This document shows, in pieces, positions 1 to 7,002 of a stretch of 64,000 nucleotides of DNA (its first letter is position 1; each line of letters opens with the position of its first letter). The DNA comes from CADCVQ01 sp038260305 (GTDB lineage: Bacteria; Actinomycetota; Thermoleophilia; Solirubrobacterales; Solirubrobacteraceae), in the NCBI GenBank assembly GCA_038260305.1, contig JBBSNY010000007.1:62001-126000 (forward strand), given 5' to 3'. Below the pieces are notes generated by a model. The model was not told the DNA's origin and did no database searches. It worked only from the letters and a program-made list of their open reading frames with translations. Both the position numbers and the translations under genes were made by a program.

Positions 1-495
1 GGCTACGACGTCGTCGGGCAGATGGACTGCGACCTCTCCCATCCGCCGGAGAAGCTCGCCGAGATGCGGCGGGTGCTCGTCGAGCGCGACGCCGGCCTTG
101 TGCTGGGCTCGCGCTATCTGCCGGGTGGCGGCACGGACGGCTGGAGCCGGACGCGGCTCATGCTCAGCCGCGTCGGCTGCAGCGCCTCGCGGATGGCGCT
201 CGGGCTGCCGTTCTCCGATCTCAGCGGCGGCTTCAAGATCTGGCGCGCCGACACGCTCGCGGCGATCGACATGGACGAGCTGCTGAGCGCCGGCTACGCC
301 TTCCAGGTCGAGACGACGCAGGTCGCGTATCTCGGCGGCGTGCGCATCGAGGAGGTGCCGTTCGTCTTCTCCGAGCGCATCGCCGGCGCGTCGAAGATGA
401 CGCTGCGAATCTCACTCGAGGGGATCCGCGTGACGCTCGCGTTGCGCCGCCACCACCGCCCCGCCCGCCGCCCCGGCGTCCCCGTCGCGCTGTAG
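1..495 (+). CDS. Polyprenol-phosphate mannosyltransferase-like GT2 (3' part only)
   Basis: The reading frame is open from the first base, so the gene begins outside the window. The visible 164 residues start just before a DxD metal/nucleotide-sugar motif in the context QMDCDLSHPPE, which is typical of dolichol/polyprenol-phosphate mannose synthases (GT2). Further family features follow: GSRYLPGG, a GGFKIWR segment and an EVPFVFSERIAGASKM segment. Members transfer a sugar from a nucleotide donor to polyprenyl phosphate at the inner membrane face, giving donors for lipoglycan or protein glycosylation. No membrane domain follows, so this is the short soluble type. The exact sugar cannot be told from sequence. 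Confidence 0.85.
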   Translation, partial: GYDVVGQMDCDLSHPPEKLAEMRRVLVERDAGLVLGSRYLPGGGTDGWSRTRLMLSRVGCSASRMALGLPFSDLSGGFKIWRADTLAAIDMDELLSAGYAFQVETTQVAYLGGVRIEEVPFVFSERIAGASKMTLRISLEGIRVTLALRRHHRPARRPGVPVAL

Positions 496-508
496 CCTCC
501 GTGGGCAC

Positions 509-581
509 GCGCCAGTAGCTCAGTGGATAGAGCGCCGCCCTCCGGAGGCGGAAGTCGGGGGTTCGAATCCCTCCTGGCGCG
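509..581 (+). tRNA. tRNA-Arg (anticodon CCG)
   Basis: A complete cloverleaf can be folded. The acceptor GCGCCAG (509-515) pairs with CTGGCGC (574-580). The D stem is GCTC/GAGC, and the anticodon stem is CCGCC/GGCGG around the loop CTCCGGA with anticodon CCG at 542-544. The T arm GGGGG/CCCTC carries the loop TTCGAAT. The discriminator is G581. The 3' CCA is not encoded. The tRNA reads CGG arginine codons, which are frequent in this GC-rich genome. The gene lies 13 bases after the preceding stop codon. Confidence 0.95.
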
Positions 582-703
582 CTGGTCGGCGCGTCGCGCG
601 GCACCCTCATGTCCCGGTCGGCTCGCGACAAGTACACGCGGTCCGCGGAAGGTTAATGAGAATCCCGTCGTAAACCCACATAAATGGGGTATAAGGACCG
701 GTT

Positions 704-1207
704 ATGCCGACAGATCAGGATGACGGCCCATTCCGGGACCTTCTCGGTGGGTGGTCGCCGTTCATCCTCGTGCCGCTCGGCGTCATCCTCGTCTTCGCGG
801 TCATCGGCATCGCGCTCGTCTCGGCCCTCGGCGGCTCCGGCGGCGGCGCAGCGGACGCCGCAACGGCACCGGATCGCAAGCTGCCCGTCTACTGGACGGT
901 CAAGGCCGGCGATACGTACTCGCACATCGCGCAGCGGACCGGGCTGACGCTCGACGATCTCGAGACGTTCAATCCGAACACGAACCCGACGACGATCGCC
1001 CCGGGGCAGCACATCAAGCTCCGCCTGCATGTCCCGAAGGCACCGCGCAAGCCGCTCGGACCGAAGTTCGCGACGGTGCGCAAGGGCGAGTCGTTCGGAG
1101 CGATCGCCGCCCGCACAGGGCACAACATCAACTGGCTGCTGCACCTCAACAAGCGCCTCAAGCCCGAGACGCTGCAGCCTGGTGATCGCGTGCGGCTGCG
1201 ACGCTGA
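704..1207 (+). CDS. Membrane-anchored protein with two LysM domains
   Basis: This 167-residue protein has a short cytoplasmic N-terminus, one hydrophobic segment (about residues 20-42), a glycine-rich linker and two LysM repeats (about 64-107 and 122-166). Both repeats have the usual GDTYSHIA or GESFGAIA core and end in a PGD/PGQ-R motif. LysM domains bind N-acetylglucosamine-containing glycans, so the protein probably sits on the outer membrane face bound to peptidoglycan. No catalytic domain is present. The ATG at 704 is preceded by AAGGA at about 693-697, which supports the start. The leader just upstream (about 650-700) is unusually AT-rich for this genome and may hold the promoter. Confidence 0.85.
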   Translation: MPTDQDDGPFRDLLGGWSPFILVPLGVILVFAVIGIALVSALGGSGGGAADAATAPDRKLPVYWTVKAGDTYSHIAQRTGLTLDDLETFNPNTNPTTIAPGQHIKLRLHVPKAPRKPLGPKFATVRKGESFGAIAARTGHNINWLLHLNKRLKPETLQPGDRVRLRR

Positions 1208-1235
1208 CGTCGCGTCACAGCCGCCCGATCGTGGG

Positions 1236-1490
1236 CTACATGCCGCGCTGAATCTTCTTGAGCGCCTCGCGATCGGCGTTGAGATCGACATCGTCGAGGT
1301 GCTCCTCGGCTGCGGCCACCGCGGCTGCGTTGCTGGCCACGGGGGCCTCCGTCGCGGACGCGCCGCCTGCACCGGTGAGCTCTGCCGCGCGGTCGTCGAC
1401 GGCGTTGGCGAGGCCCGCCTCTTCGCTGGGGGCCTCCGCGCTCGGGGCGTCGGGCTGCTCTGCGACCTGCACGGCTTCTTCCTCTGACAT
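1236..1490 (-). CDS. Small acidic Ala-rich protein of unknown function
   Basis: This 84-residue protein starts MSEEEAVQVAEQ and ends KKIQRGM. It is rich in Ala, Glu and Asp, with no hydrophobic segment and no motif I recognise, and is likely soluble and partly disordered. A GGAGA ribosome binding site lies 6 to 7 bases before the ATG at 1490, which favours this start over the longer open frame to 1547. It is convergent with the LysM gene. Function unknown. Confidence 0.6.
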   Translation of the reverse strand: MSEEEAVQVAEQPDAPSAEAPSEEAGLANAVDDRAAELTGAGGASATEAPVASNAAAVAAAEEHLDDVDLNADREALKKIQRGM

Positions 1491-1560
1491 GTCAGCTCTC
1501 CGTTTCGTCGGGTAGCGAGGACCTACCCGAAGATCGCGCGGGCCCAACCCCTGCCGGCGT

Positions 1561-1887
1561 TCACTCCCACGGAGACGCCACCTGCGTCGTGACCTCGATC
1601 GTGCCCTCCAGAGCGCCGGAGTCGGGCTCGACGACGGCGATGTCGCGCCCGGTGAGTGCCCCGCCGAAGCGCAGCTCGAACGGGCCGCCGTCCGGGCCCG
1701 AGACCTCGACGTTGCCGGCTCCGACGCGGCTCAGCGACGCGAGCGCGGCCTGCAGATCGGCCGCAGAGACGGCGGCGGCGAGCGGTGCTGTCTCCTGGCC
1801 GGAGTAGGTCAGCGTGAACGTCCCGCCGCTGGCGGCGAGCGTGACGAGCTGAACGGGGGGATCGGGAAGGGGGTGACGCACTGGCAT
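1561..1887 (-). CDS. Small protein with one GGTFTLTY / GAGNVxV structural repeat
   Basis: This protein has 108 residues and a GAGGAGA ribosome binding site about 5 bases before the ATG at 1887. The body carries a pattern known from repetitive bacterial surface and phage-structural proteins: GGTFTLTYSGQET, then DLQAALASL, GAGNVEVSG and a PFELRFGGALTG segment. In those proteins it occurs as a roughly 70 to 80-residue beta-rich repeat, usually in many copies. Here there is one copy with a short basic/proline N-terminus and no signal peptide. The role is unknown. The family link is from memory of the pattern and was not searched. Confidence 0.6.
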   Translation of the reverse strand: MPVRHPLPDPPVQLVTLAASGGTFTLTYSGQETAPLAAAVSAADLQAALASLSRVGAGNVEVSGPDGGPFELRFGGALTGRDIAVVEPDSGALEGTIEVTTQVASPWE

Positions 1888-2016
1888 GTGCTCTCCTCGT
1901 CGTTGTCGGAGCACGGCGTGCTTCGCAGCCACCATCATCGCGCCGCGCGCCGTCCGCCGACGTACGGCTTCCCGGATGCGAGGCCGCGCCTGGTCGGCGG
2001 CTGACCCTCGGTTCGT

Positions 2017-2913
2017 TCAGCTCGCGGAGGCAGGAGCGGGCGCGAAGAACGCGCGCAGCTGCTCGGCGACGAGGTCCGGGCGCTCCTGCGGCGGGAAGTG
2101 GCCGCAGTCGGGCAGTTCCTCGAAGCGCACATCGTCGGCGTGCTTGGAGACGCTCTCCACGGCTCCGCGCTTGAACACCGGGTCCTCGACGCCGTTGAGC
2201 CACAGCGTGGGCGTCGTCAGGCGTACGTCCGCGAAGCGGCCGCGCACCCACGAGGGGTAGTCGTGCAGGAGGAACGTCCGGTAGACCTGCTGCGCGGCGC
2301 GCGCCCGTGAACGCTCGGAGAAGCGGGGCGAGAAGCGTTCGAGCTCGTCCATGACGAGATCCGAGCGCGTCGAGATCGCCTTCGAGATCGCGCCCAGCAC
2401 GCGCGGCGAGGAGCCCACGCGGTGCCCGAGCCCCGGGCTGGCGAGCAGGCCCTGGTAGGCGAAGCCCGGCAGCGTCTTCAGAATGCCGCCGATATCGCGT
2501 CGCGGCCAGATGTGGCCGGTGTTCATCGGCACGAAGCGCCGCACCCGGTCGGAGTGTTCGACGCAGACGATGAACCCGACGACCCCGCCCCAATCGTGTC
2601 CGGAGAGGTTCACGCTATCCAGCCCGAGGGCGTCGAGGATGCCGATCACGTCCTGGGCGAGCTCCTCCTTGCGGTAGCCGCGCGGCGTCGCCTCGCTCCA
2701 GCCGAAGCCGCGCAGGTCGGGCGCGATGACACGGAAATCGTCCTTGAGCAGATCGATGACCCCGTGCCAGGTCCACCAGTGCTGCGGCCAGCCGTGCAGC
2801 AGGACGACGGGCTCACCGCTTCCTCCGCTGTCGGCGACGTGCATCCGCGCGCCGCGCACGTCGACGTAGCGGTGCTCGACGCCTTCGAGCTCGGGTGGTT
2901 CGCTGAGATCCAC
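2017..2913 (-). CDS. Alpha/beta hydrolase, epoxide hydrolase / haloalkane dehalogenase type
   Basis: This 298-residue alpha/beta-hydrolase has an oxyanion HGWP motif at residues 40-43 and a nucleophile elbow SGHDWGG with Asp at about 107. The catalytic His is at about 272 in DCGHFPPQERP. An Asp rather than Ser nucleophile, plus HGxP, is the signature of soluble epoxide hydrolases and haloalkane dehalogenases, which work through an alkyl-enzyme ester. A cap domain lies between about 135 and 215. There is no signal peptide, so it is cytoplasmic. It stands alone and is divergent from the toxin-antitoxin pair at 2994. The substrate cannot be predicted. Confidence 0.85.
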   Translation of the reverse strand: MDLSEPPELEGVEHRYVDVRGARMHVADSGGSGEPVVLLHGWPQHWWTWHGVIDLLKDDFRVIAPDLRGFGWSEATPRGYRKEELAQDVIGILDALGLDSVNLSGHDWGGVVGFIVCVEHSDRVRRFVPMNTGHIWPRRDIGGILKTLPGFAYQGLLASPGLGHRVGSSPRVLGAISKAISTRSDLVMDELERFSPRFSERSRARAAQQVYRTFLLHDYPSWVRGRFADVRLTTPTLWLNGVEDPVFKRGAVESVSKHADDVRFEELPDCGHFPPQERPDLVAEQLRAFFAPAPASAS

Positions 2914-2993
2914 GTGCTCGCAGACTAGTCGCGGTACTCGACAACCACCACCCCACTCTCGCTAACGGTCACACGAGTGCGTATGGTGCCCAT

Positions 2994-3554
2994 GTGATGA
3001 GGACGACCGTGACGCAGCTCGCGCAGGCCGTCGGAGCGGACGAGCGGACGCTCCGACGCGCAGTGAGCCGGGGCACCGTGCGCTGCACCCGCATCAGCGC
3101 GCGGCGGGTGGACGTCTCCGAGGACGAGGTCGCGTATCTGCTCGAGCACTGGGCGTTCCTGGAGCGAGCCCGACGTGTCCTGCGTACGGAGCCCAACGTT
3201 GTGTTGGCGGCCCTCTTCGGGTCCCTGGCGCGCGGGCACGCGGGCGACAACTCGGACGTCGATGTTCTCGTCGACCTGCGTGACGACGGCTGGGAACGGC
3301 GTCAGCGGCTGACGTCGCGTCTGGAACAGGGGCTCGCGCGACCGGTTGATCTCGTCGTCCTCGAGCGTGTTTCCGGCGACAATCCTTCCGTGCTCTTGGA
3401 GGCGATCCGCGACGGACGGGCCATCGTCGATCGCGCGAAGCGCTGGCAGGCGCTCCAGCTCGCCGAGCCGTCAATTCGTCGCGCGGCGCGTCACGAGGAA
3501 CTGCGTGCCACCGCGGCAGCGCAATCGGCCGTGGCGGACCTCCTCGCGTCGTGA
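2994..3554 (+). CDS. mntA: MntA-like nucleotidyltransferase antitoxin with N-terminal HTH
   Basis: This 186-residue protein has a helix-turn-helix-like N-terminus (about 5-50, TVTQLAQAVGADERTLRRAV) followed by a minimal nucleotidyltransferase domain. The hallmark GSx10DxD motif is exact: Gly76-Ser77, ten residues, then Asp88-Val-Asp90. In HEPN/MNT systems the MNT protein AMPylates its HEPN partner and so neutralises it. The added HTH may let it bind its own promoter, which is inference. The next gene overlaps by 4 bases (GTGA), as expected for a translationally coupled pair. The start at 2994 (ATGATG) has no strong ribosome binding site. Confidence 0.85.
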   Translation: MMRTTVTQLAQAVGADERTLRRAVSRGTVRCTRISARRVDVSEDEVAYLLEHWAFLERARRVLRTEPNVVLAALFGSLARGHAGDNSDVDVLVDLRDDGWERRQRLTSRLEQGLARPVDLVVLERVSGDNPSVLLEAIRDGRAIVDRAKRWQALQLAEPSIRRAARHEELRATAAAQSAVADLLAS

Positions 3555-4093
3555 CGCGGCAGCGCGACGGAGATGATCGCACCGACGTGCCCGGCACGGT
3601 CGTCGCGATCGAACGCCAGCACGTGCGTGCACGGCTGCGGCGCATCGCGGTCGACAGCCGTGCGCTGGCCGCGGCGATCGAGTCGGAGTTCGGCCCCGAC
3701 TTCGATGGCGCCCGCTGGACCGCAGCGTTTCGGAGCGACCTACCCGAGGATGTCAATCGCGTGGCAAGCGTGATGAGCGCCTTCGAGCGGATCGTCAACG
3801 GCCTTGTCGAGACGGCGCGATCTGGCCTCGTGGCTGCCGGCCTAGCACCCACCCGCCGTGCATCGACCACCGTTCGCGCTGATCTTGAGCTCGTGCACGC
3901 CGACGGCGGGTTGACGGCCGGGCAGCTCGAGCTGCTCGTGGGCCTGAACCGCACGCGCAACCAGCTTCAGCACGTGTACATCGACGTCAGCGCCGATGAC
4001 GCCCGCGCCGCGGTGCGCCGCCTGCGCTCGAGCCTCGCTGCGATCGTGCGCACACTGAACGCCTGGTTGAAATGCCACGCGGTGGGTGTCTGA
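3551..4093 (+). CDS. hepT: HepT-like HEPN toxin (partner of the MNT gene)
   Basis: This 180-residue, mostly helical protein starts at a GTG that overlaps the stop codon of the MNT gene. Near the C-terminus it carries RNQLQHVY: Arg136, four residues, His141, one residue, Tyr143. This is the RX4HXY active-site motif of HepT-type HEPN RNases, the AMPylation target being the Tyr. Position, overlap and motif together support a type VII HEPN/MNT toxin-antitoxin module. Overall sequence is diverged from the common DUF86 type and the N-terminal 40 residues are longer than usual, so the family call rests on motif and context. Confidence 0.75.
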   Translation: MTRQRDGDDRTDVPGTVVAIERQHVRARLRRIAVDSRALAAAIESEFGPDFDGARWTAAFRSDLPEDVNRVASVMSAFERIVNGLVETARSGLVAAGLAPTRRASTTVRADLELVHADGGLTAGQLELLVGLNRTRNQLQHVYIDVSADDARAAVRRLRSSLAAIVRTLNAWLKCHAVGV

Positions 4094-4171
4094 CCCCAGC
4101 ACGGCGTCCGGAACAGCGCGATTACGCCACGGCAGCCTCCAGTTCTGCGCTCTATGGTCCGCTGATGGACG

Positions 4172-4561
4172 GTGACTGGGTTCTTCATCGCGTACCCGAG
4201 CGTCGAGCGCGCCGCCGCCGATGAGCTCTACGCGGCGTTGCGGCGCGACGACGCGCGGGTCTTCCTCGATCACGAGTGCCTGCGGCCTGGGGACCTGTGG
4301 CCTCCCCTGCTGTCGGCCGCCCTGCGAGACGCGCGCGTGGTCGTCGTGCTCGTGTCGGCGGCATCGAACCAGGCCTACTACCAGCGCGAAGAGGTCATCA
4401 CGGCGCTCGCGCTGCGTCGCAGCGATCCGGATCGCCGCCGCGTCGTCCCGGTCTACCTCGATGACGACGCCGATCCTCCGTACGGTTTGCGCCAGATCCA
4501 CCAGCTGTCGGTCACGACTGGCGGTGGTATCGACGGTGTCGCGCGCGCACTGCTCCGCTGA
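4172..4561 (+). CDS. Stand-alone TIR-domain protein
   Basis: The whole 129-residue product is a TIR domain: FFIAYPS strand A, VFLDHECLRPGDLW (BB-loop region), a hydrophobic VVVVLVSAAS strand and YYQREEVITALAL. The Glu73/Glu74 pair in the last element sits where NADase TIR domains place their catalytic glutamate. Bacterial TIR proteins often act in abortive phage defence by destroying NAD or making cyclic ADP-ribose signals. The start is a GTG with no clear ribosome binding site; other starts in frame are blocked by a stop at 4163. The product ends right after the TIR fold, and a P-loop NTPase follows in another frame, so this may once have been a TIR-NTPase fusion (inference). Confidence 0.8.
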   Translation: MTGFFIAYPSVERAAADELYAALRRDDARVFLDHECLRPGDLWPPLLSAALRDARVVVVLVSAASNQAYYQREEVITALALRRSDPDRRRVVPVYLDDDADPPYGLRQIHQLSVTTGGGIDGVARALLR

Positions 4562-4590
4562 TCGAGCGAGGCTCCGAGCAACCGCAGGCG

Positions 4591-5492
4591 ATGCTCCCCG
4601 GCACGACGCGGGGGCGGCCGGCTGCGGCGCGCCGGTCGCCGTTTCGACCCGGGACGCCGCTGTATGTCGGCGACCTGCTTCCGGGTCCGAGCCGCCGCGC
4701 GCTCGTCGCGACGATCTGCGACGACGCGAGCCGCGGCCAGAACGTCAACCTCGTTGGCGACCGACGCACGGGACGGACAACCACGCTCAACCACGCGTGG
4801 GGACGGCTCACCGCCGCCGACCGCGTCGTCGCGCGGGTGAACATGCAGGCGGACGTCGTCGCGCCGGAGCAGCTGTACGGTGCGATTCTTGTCGGCATCA
4901 GCCAGTGCCCGCTCGGCGCCGACGTGCTCGGGCGTGGGCGATCGACGGCGCTCGCGCGCGCGCCCGAGGCGTCCTACGCCGAGGTCAGCGCCACGCTACG
5001 CGAGCTGCGCGAGCAGACCACGGCGATCGTGCTCGTCGACGAGTTCGAGCGCTGCTTCGATCTGCCCGACGCGTTCACGCTGCCCGTCTTCTACGACAAC
5101 CTCGTTCCCTGCTCGAGGGTGACGGCCGCGGCCCGTACGCCACCGCCGTCGTCGCGACGTGCGTCCCGCTCGGAGCGTACTTCGTGCGCCACCAGGTGAC
5201 GTCGACGCTGCCCAGCTATCTGCCCGTCCGCCGGCTGGAGCCGCTGACCGCCGCCGATTGCGAGGAGGCGCTCTCGCAGGACGGCCCGCAGCGGCTCGGG
5301 CCGACCCAGCGCGAGCACGCGGCGGCAGTCGCCGAGCGCCACCCATGCCGGCTGCAATGTGCCGGCGAGGCGTGGTTCCGTGCACTGGAGGCGGGCGCGG
5401 GTCGCGATCGCGTCGAGGACGAGTTTCGCGACCTCAGCGACCAGGTCTGCCTCGGGGCCTCGTGGCCGTCGACCGGCGAGCAGCGCCGATGA
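4591..5492 (+). pseudogene. STAND/AAA-type P-loop NTPase, frameshifted
   Basis: The coding signal runs in one frame from the ATG at 4591 to about 5101, then continues in another frame to the stop at 5490-5492. Part one holds a P-loop-like GDRRTGRTTT (about residues 56-65) and a Walker B IVLVDEFE (146-153). Part two continues naturally with RSLLEGDG and ATCVPLGAYF. One missing base near 5101-5103 would restore a single protein of about 300 residues. The P-loop has Arg where the catalytic Lys is normally found, so ATP hydrolysis may already be weak. Its neighbours (TIR upstream, NTPase relative downstream) suggest a defence role. A sequencing error rather than a real mutation remains possible. 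Confidence 0.7.
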
Positions 5493-5580
5493 TCGCGCCG
5501 CCGCGTATCAGCGGCGTGGCCCGCGGGCGCATAGCGCACCGGCCCTGCGCGCCGTCGGCGATGGGCGAGCTGGGCTGTCG

Positions 5581-6993
5581 ATGAACCCTCGCGCGATCCT
5601 CCGTCGCGGGCTCGGATTGCCGCTGGAGCTCTACCTGCAACCCGAGCGCTTCCGGCGAGACATCGACGGGCTATCGGATCAGGCCGGCGCTTTGACCATC
5701 CGGCGAGCGCTGCGGGCCGCCCGCTCAGACCCGGCCGCCCGTTCCGCGTTACAGAAGCTGCTGGCCGCAGCCGTCGTCGCGTTGACGTGGCCCGTCCTGA
5801 TCTGCGCGTTGCTCGCCCTCGTGGGCGTACCGATCACGTGGGTCGTTGTCGCCGTCGGAGTCGCCGCCGGGGTCCCCTTCGGGGTCGCCGCCGGGGTCGC
5901 CGCCGGGGTCGCCGCCGGGGTCGCCTACGGGGTCGCCTACGGGGTCGCCTGCGGGGTCGCACTCGGGGTCGCATGGCTGCGATTGGCATTGGCCCCGCTC
6001 GAGCTGGCGCAGGCATCGTGGCTCGACCGTCCGCGGCATGCCGAAGGCGCGCCGTCGCATCTGTGGTCCAGGCATCCTGCCCGCTGGGACCCACACGGGC
6101 GATTCCCGCTGCCCGGCCTCACGCGACTGCTGGCCCGGCTGGCACTCGAGGAGCCCGCGCTCGCGGTGCAGGCCACCGCCGTCGTCGCCGCGAATCCGTC
6201 GCGCCGCCGGCATATCGCCGCGGCCGCGCTACTCGCAACGCAAGGTGTCGTCGAGCGCGTCGACTCGCCGCAGCGGCTGGCCGCACTGCAGCGCGACCTC
6301 GACCCGCTCGTGGTCGGCGGCCTGCTGGCCGGCGGCGAGCGCGCGGAGCTCGACCTGCTGAGCGACACCCGGATCCTCGATCTGCTGCGTAGCATCGTCC
6401 AGCATCGGCGGCGGATCACGGTGCTGCTGACCGGCGTGCGCGCGCTCTCCGAGCTGCCGCCCGTGTGGGCGTCGACGCTCGTCAGCACAACCTCGATCGA
6501 GCTCGGCGCTCTCGATCGCACGGACGCCGCGCACCTCGTCGAGCACCCTGTCCCCGGCTTTCCGTCCGTCTACTCTGAGCCCGCGGTCGAGGCGATCCTG
6601 CGCGTGACCGCCTGCCAGCCGTTCCTGCTGCAGGTCGTCTGCTCCGTGCTCGTCGACGAGCTCAACTCGCGCCTATGGCACGCCGGCGATCCGTTGCTCG
6701 AGGTCACCGATGTCTCTGCCGCGTGCGAGACAGCCATCACGCGCGCCGTGAGCTACTTCCTCGACCTCTGGCGGGACGCGGTGCCCGAACGCGCGCGCCC
6801 ATTCGTCCGTGAGCTCGCCCGCGACGACACGGGCGCGCGCCCGATCGAACCCGACGAGGGCGCGCTCGTCGAGGCCGTCCTGGCACTGCGGCGACGCCAC
6901 GTCGTCACCGCGACACGCACGACCGGCTCCTACGCCCTGACCGTGCCCCTGTTCGCGCAGTACGTCGCCTCCCGGCAGTCGGTCGGCGGCTGA
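5581..6993 (+). CDS. Membrane protein with GVAxGVA repeats and C-terminal half of a STAND-type NTPase
   Basis: The ATG at 5581 is the first start after the NTPase frame ends; the frame is open further upstream but looks non-coding there. This 470-residue product has a basic N-terminus, a hydrophobic segment (about 60-92), then nine glycine-zipper units of the GVAAGVA type (about 91-130). From about residue 266 it matches the distal part of STAND/AAA NTPases: LLRSIVQHRRRITVLLTGVR, then HPVPGFPSVYSEPAVEAIL and QPFLLQVVC. No Walker A or B is present. The family normally has a P-loop domain between the membrane part and this region, so an in-frame internal deletion is likely. It is convergent with ligD, 9 bases apart. 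Confidence 0.65.
   Translation: MNPRAILRRGLGLPLELYLQPERFRRDIDGLSDQAGALTIRRALRAARSDPAARSALQKLLAAAVVALTWPVLICALLALVGVPITWVVVAVGVAAGVPFGVAAGVAAGVAAGVAYGVAYGVACGVALGVAWLRLALAPLELAQASWLDRPRHAEGAPSHLWSRHPARWDPHGRFPLPGLTRLLARLALEEPALAVQATAVVAANPSRRRHIAAAALLATQGVVERVDSPQRLAALQRDLDPLVVGGLLAGGERAELDLLSDTRILDLLRSIVQHRRRITVLLTGVRALSELPPVWASTLVSTTSIELGALDRTDAAHLVEHPVPGFPSVYSEPAVEAILRVTACQPFLLQVVCSVLVDELNSRLWHAGDPLLEVTDVSAACETAITRAVSYFLDLWRDAVPERARPFVRELARDDTGARPIEPDEGALVEAVLALRRRHVVTATRTTGSYALTVPLFAQYVASRQSVGG
5863..5970 (+). repeat. Nine 12-bp tandem repeats (gccgccggggtc type)
   Basis: Nine consecutive 12-bp units with core xxxxxcggggtc encode the GVA-x repeats of the surrounding gene. A further degenerate unit precedes them at 5851-5862. 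The length is a multiple of 3, so copy-number change keeps the frame and only alters the length of the glycine zipper. Confidence 0.9.
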
Positions 6994-7002
6994 GCGTCGG
7001 CG

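Noticed and set aside
5863..5970. Regular 12-bp repeats considered as a CRISPR array
   Set aside because: Units are directly adjacent with no spacers and encode a continuous protein repeat.
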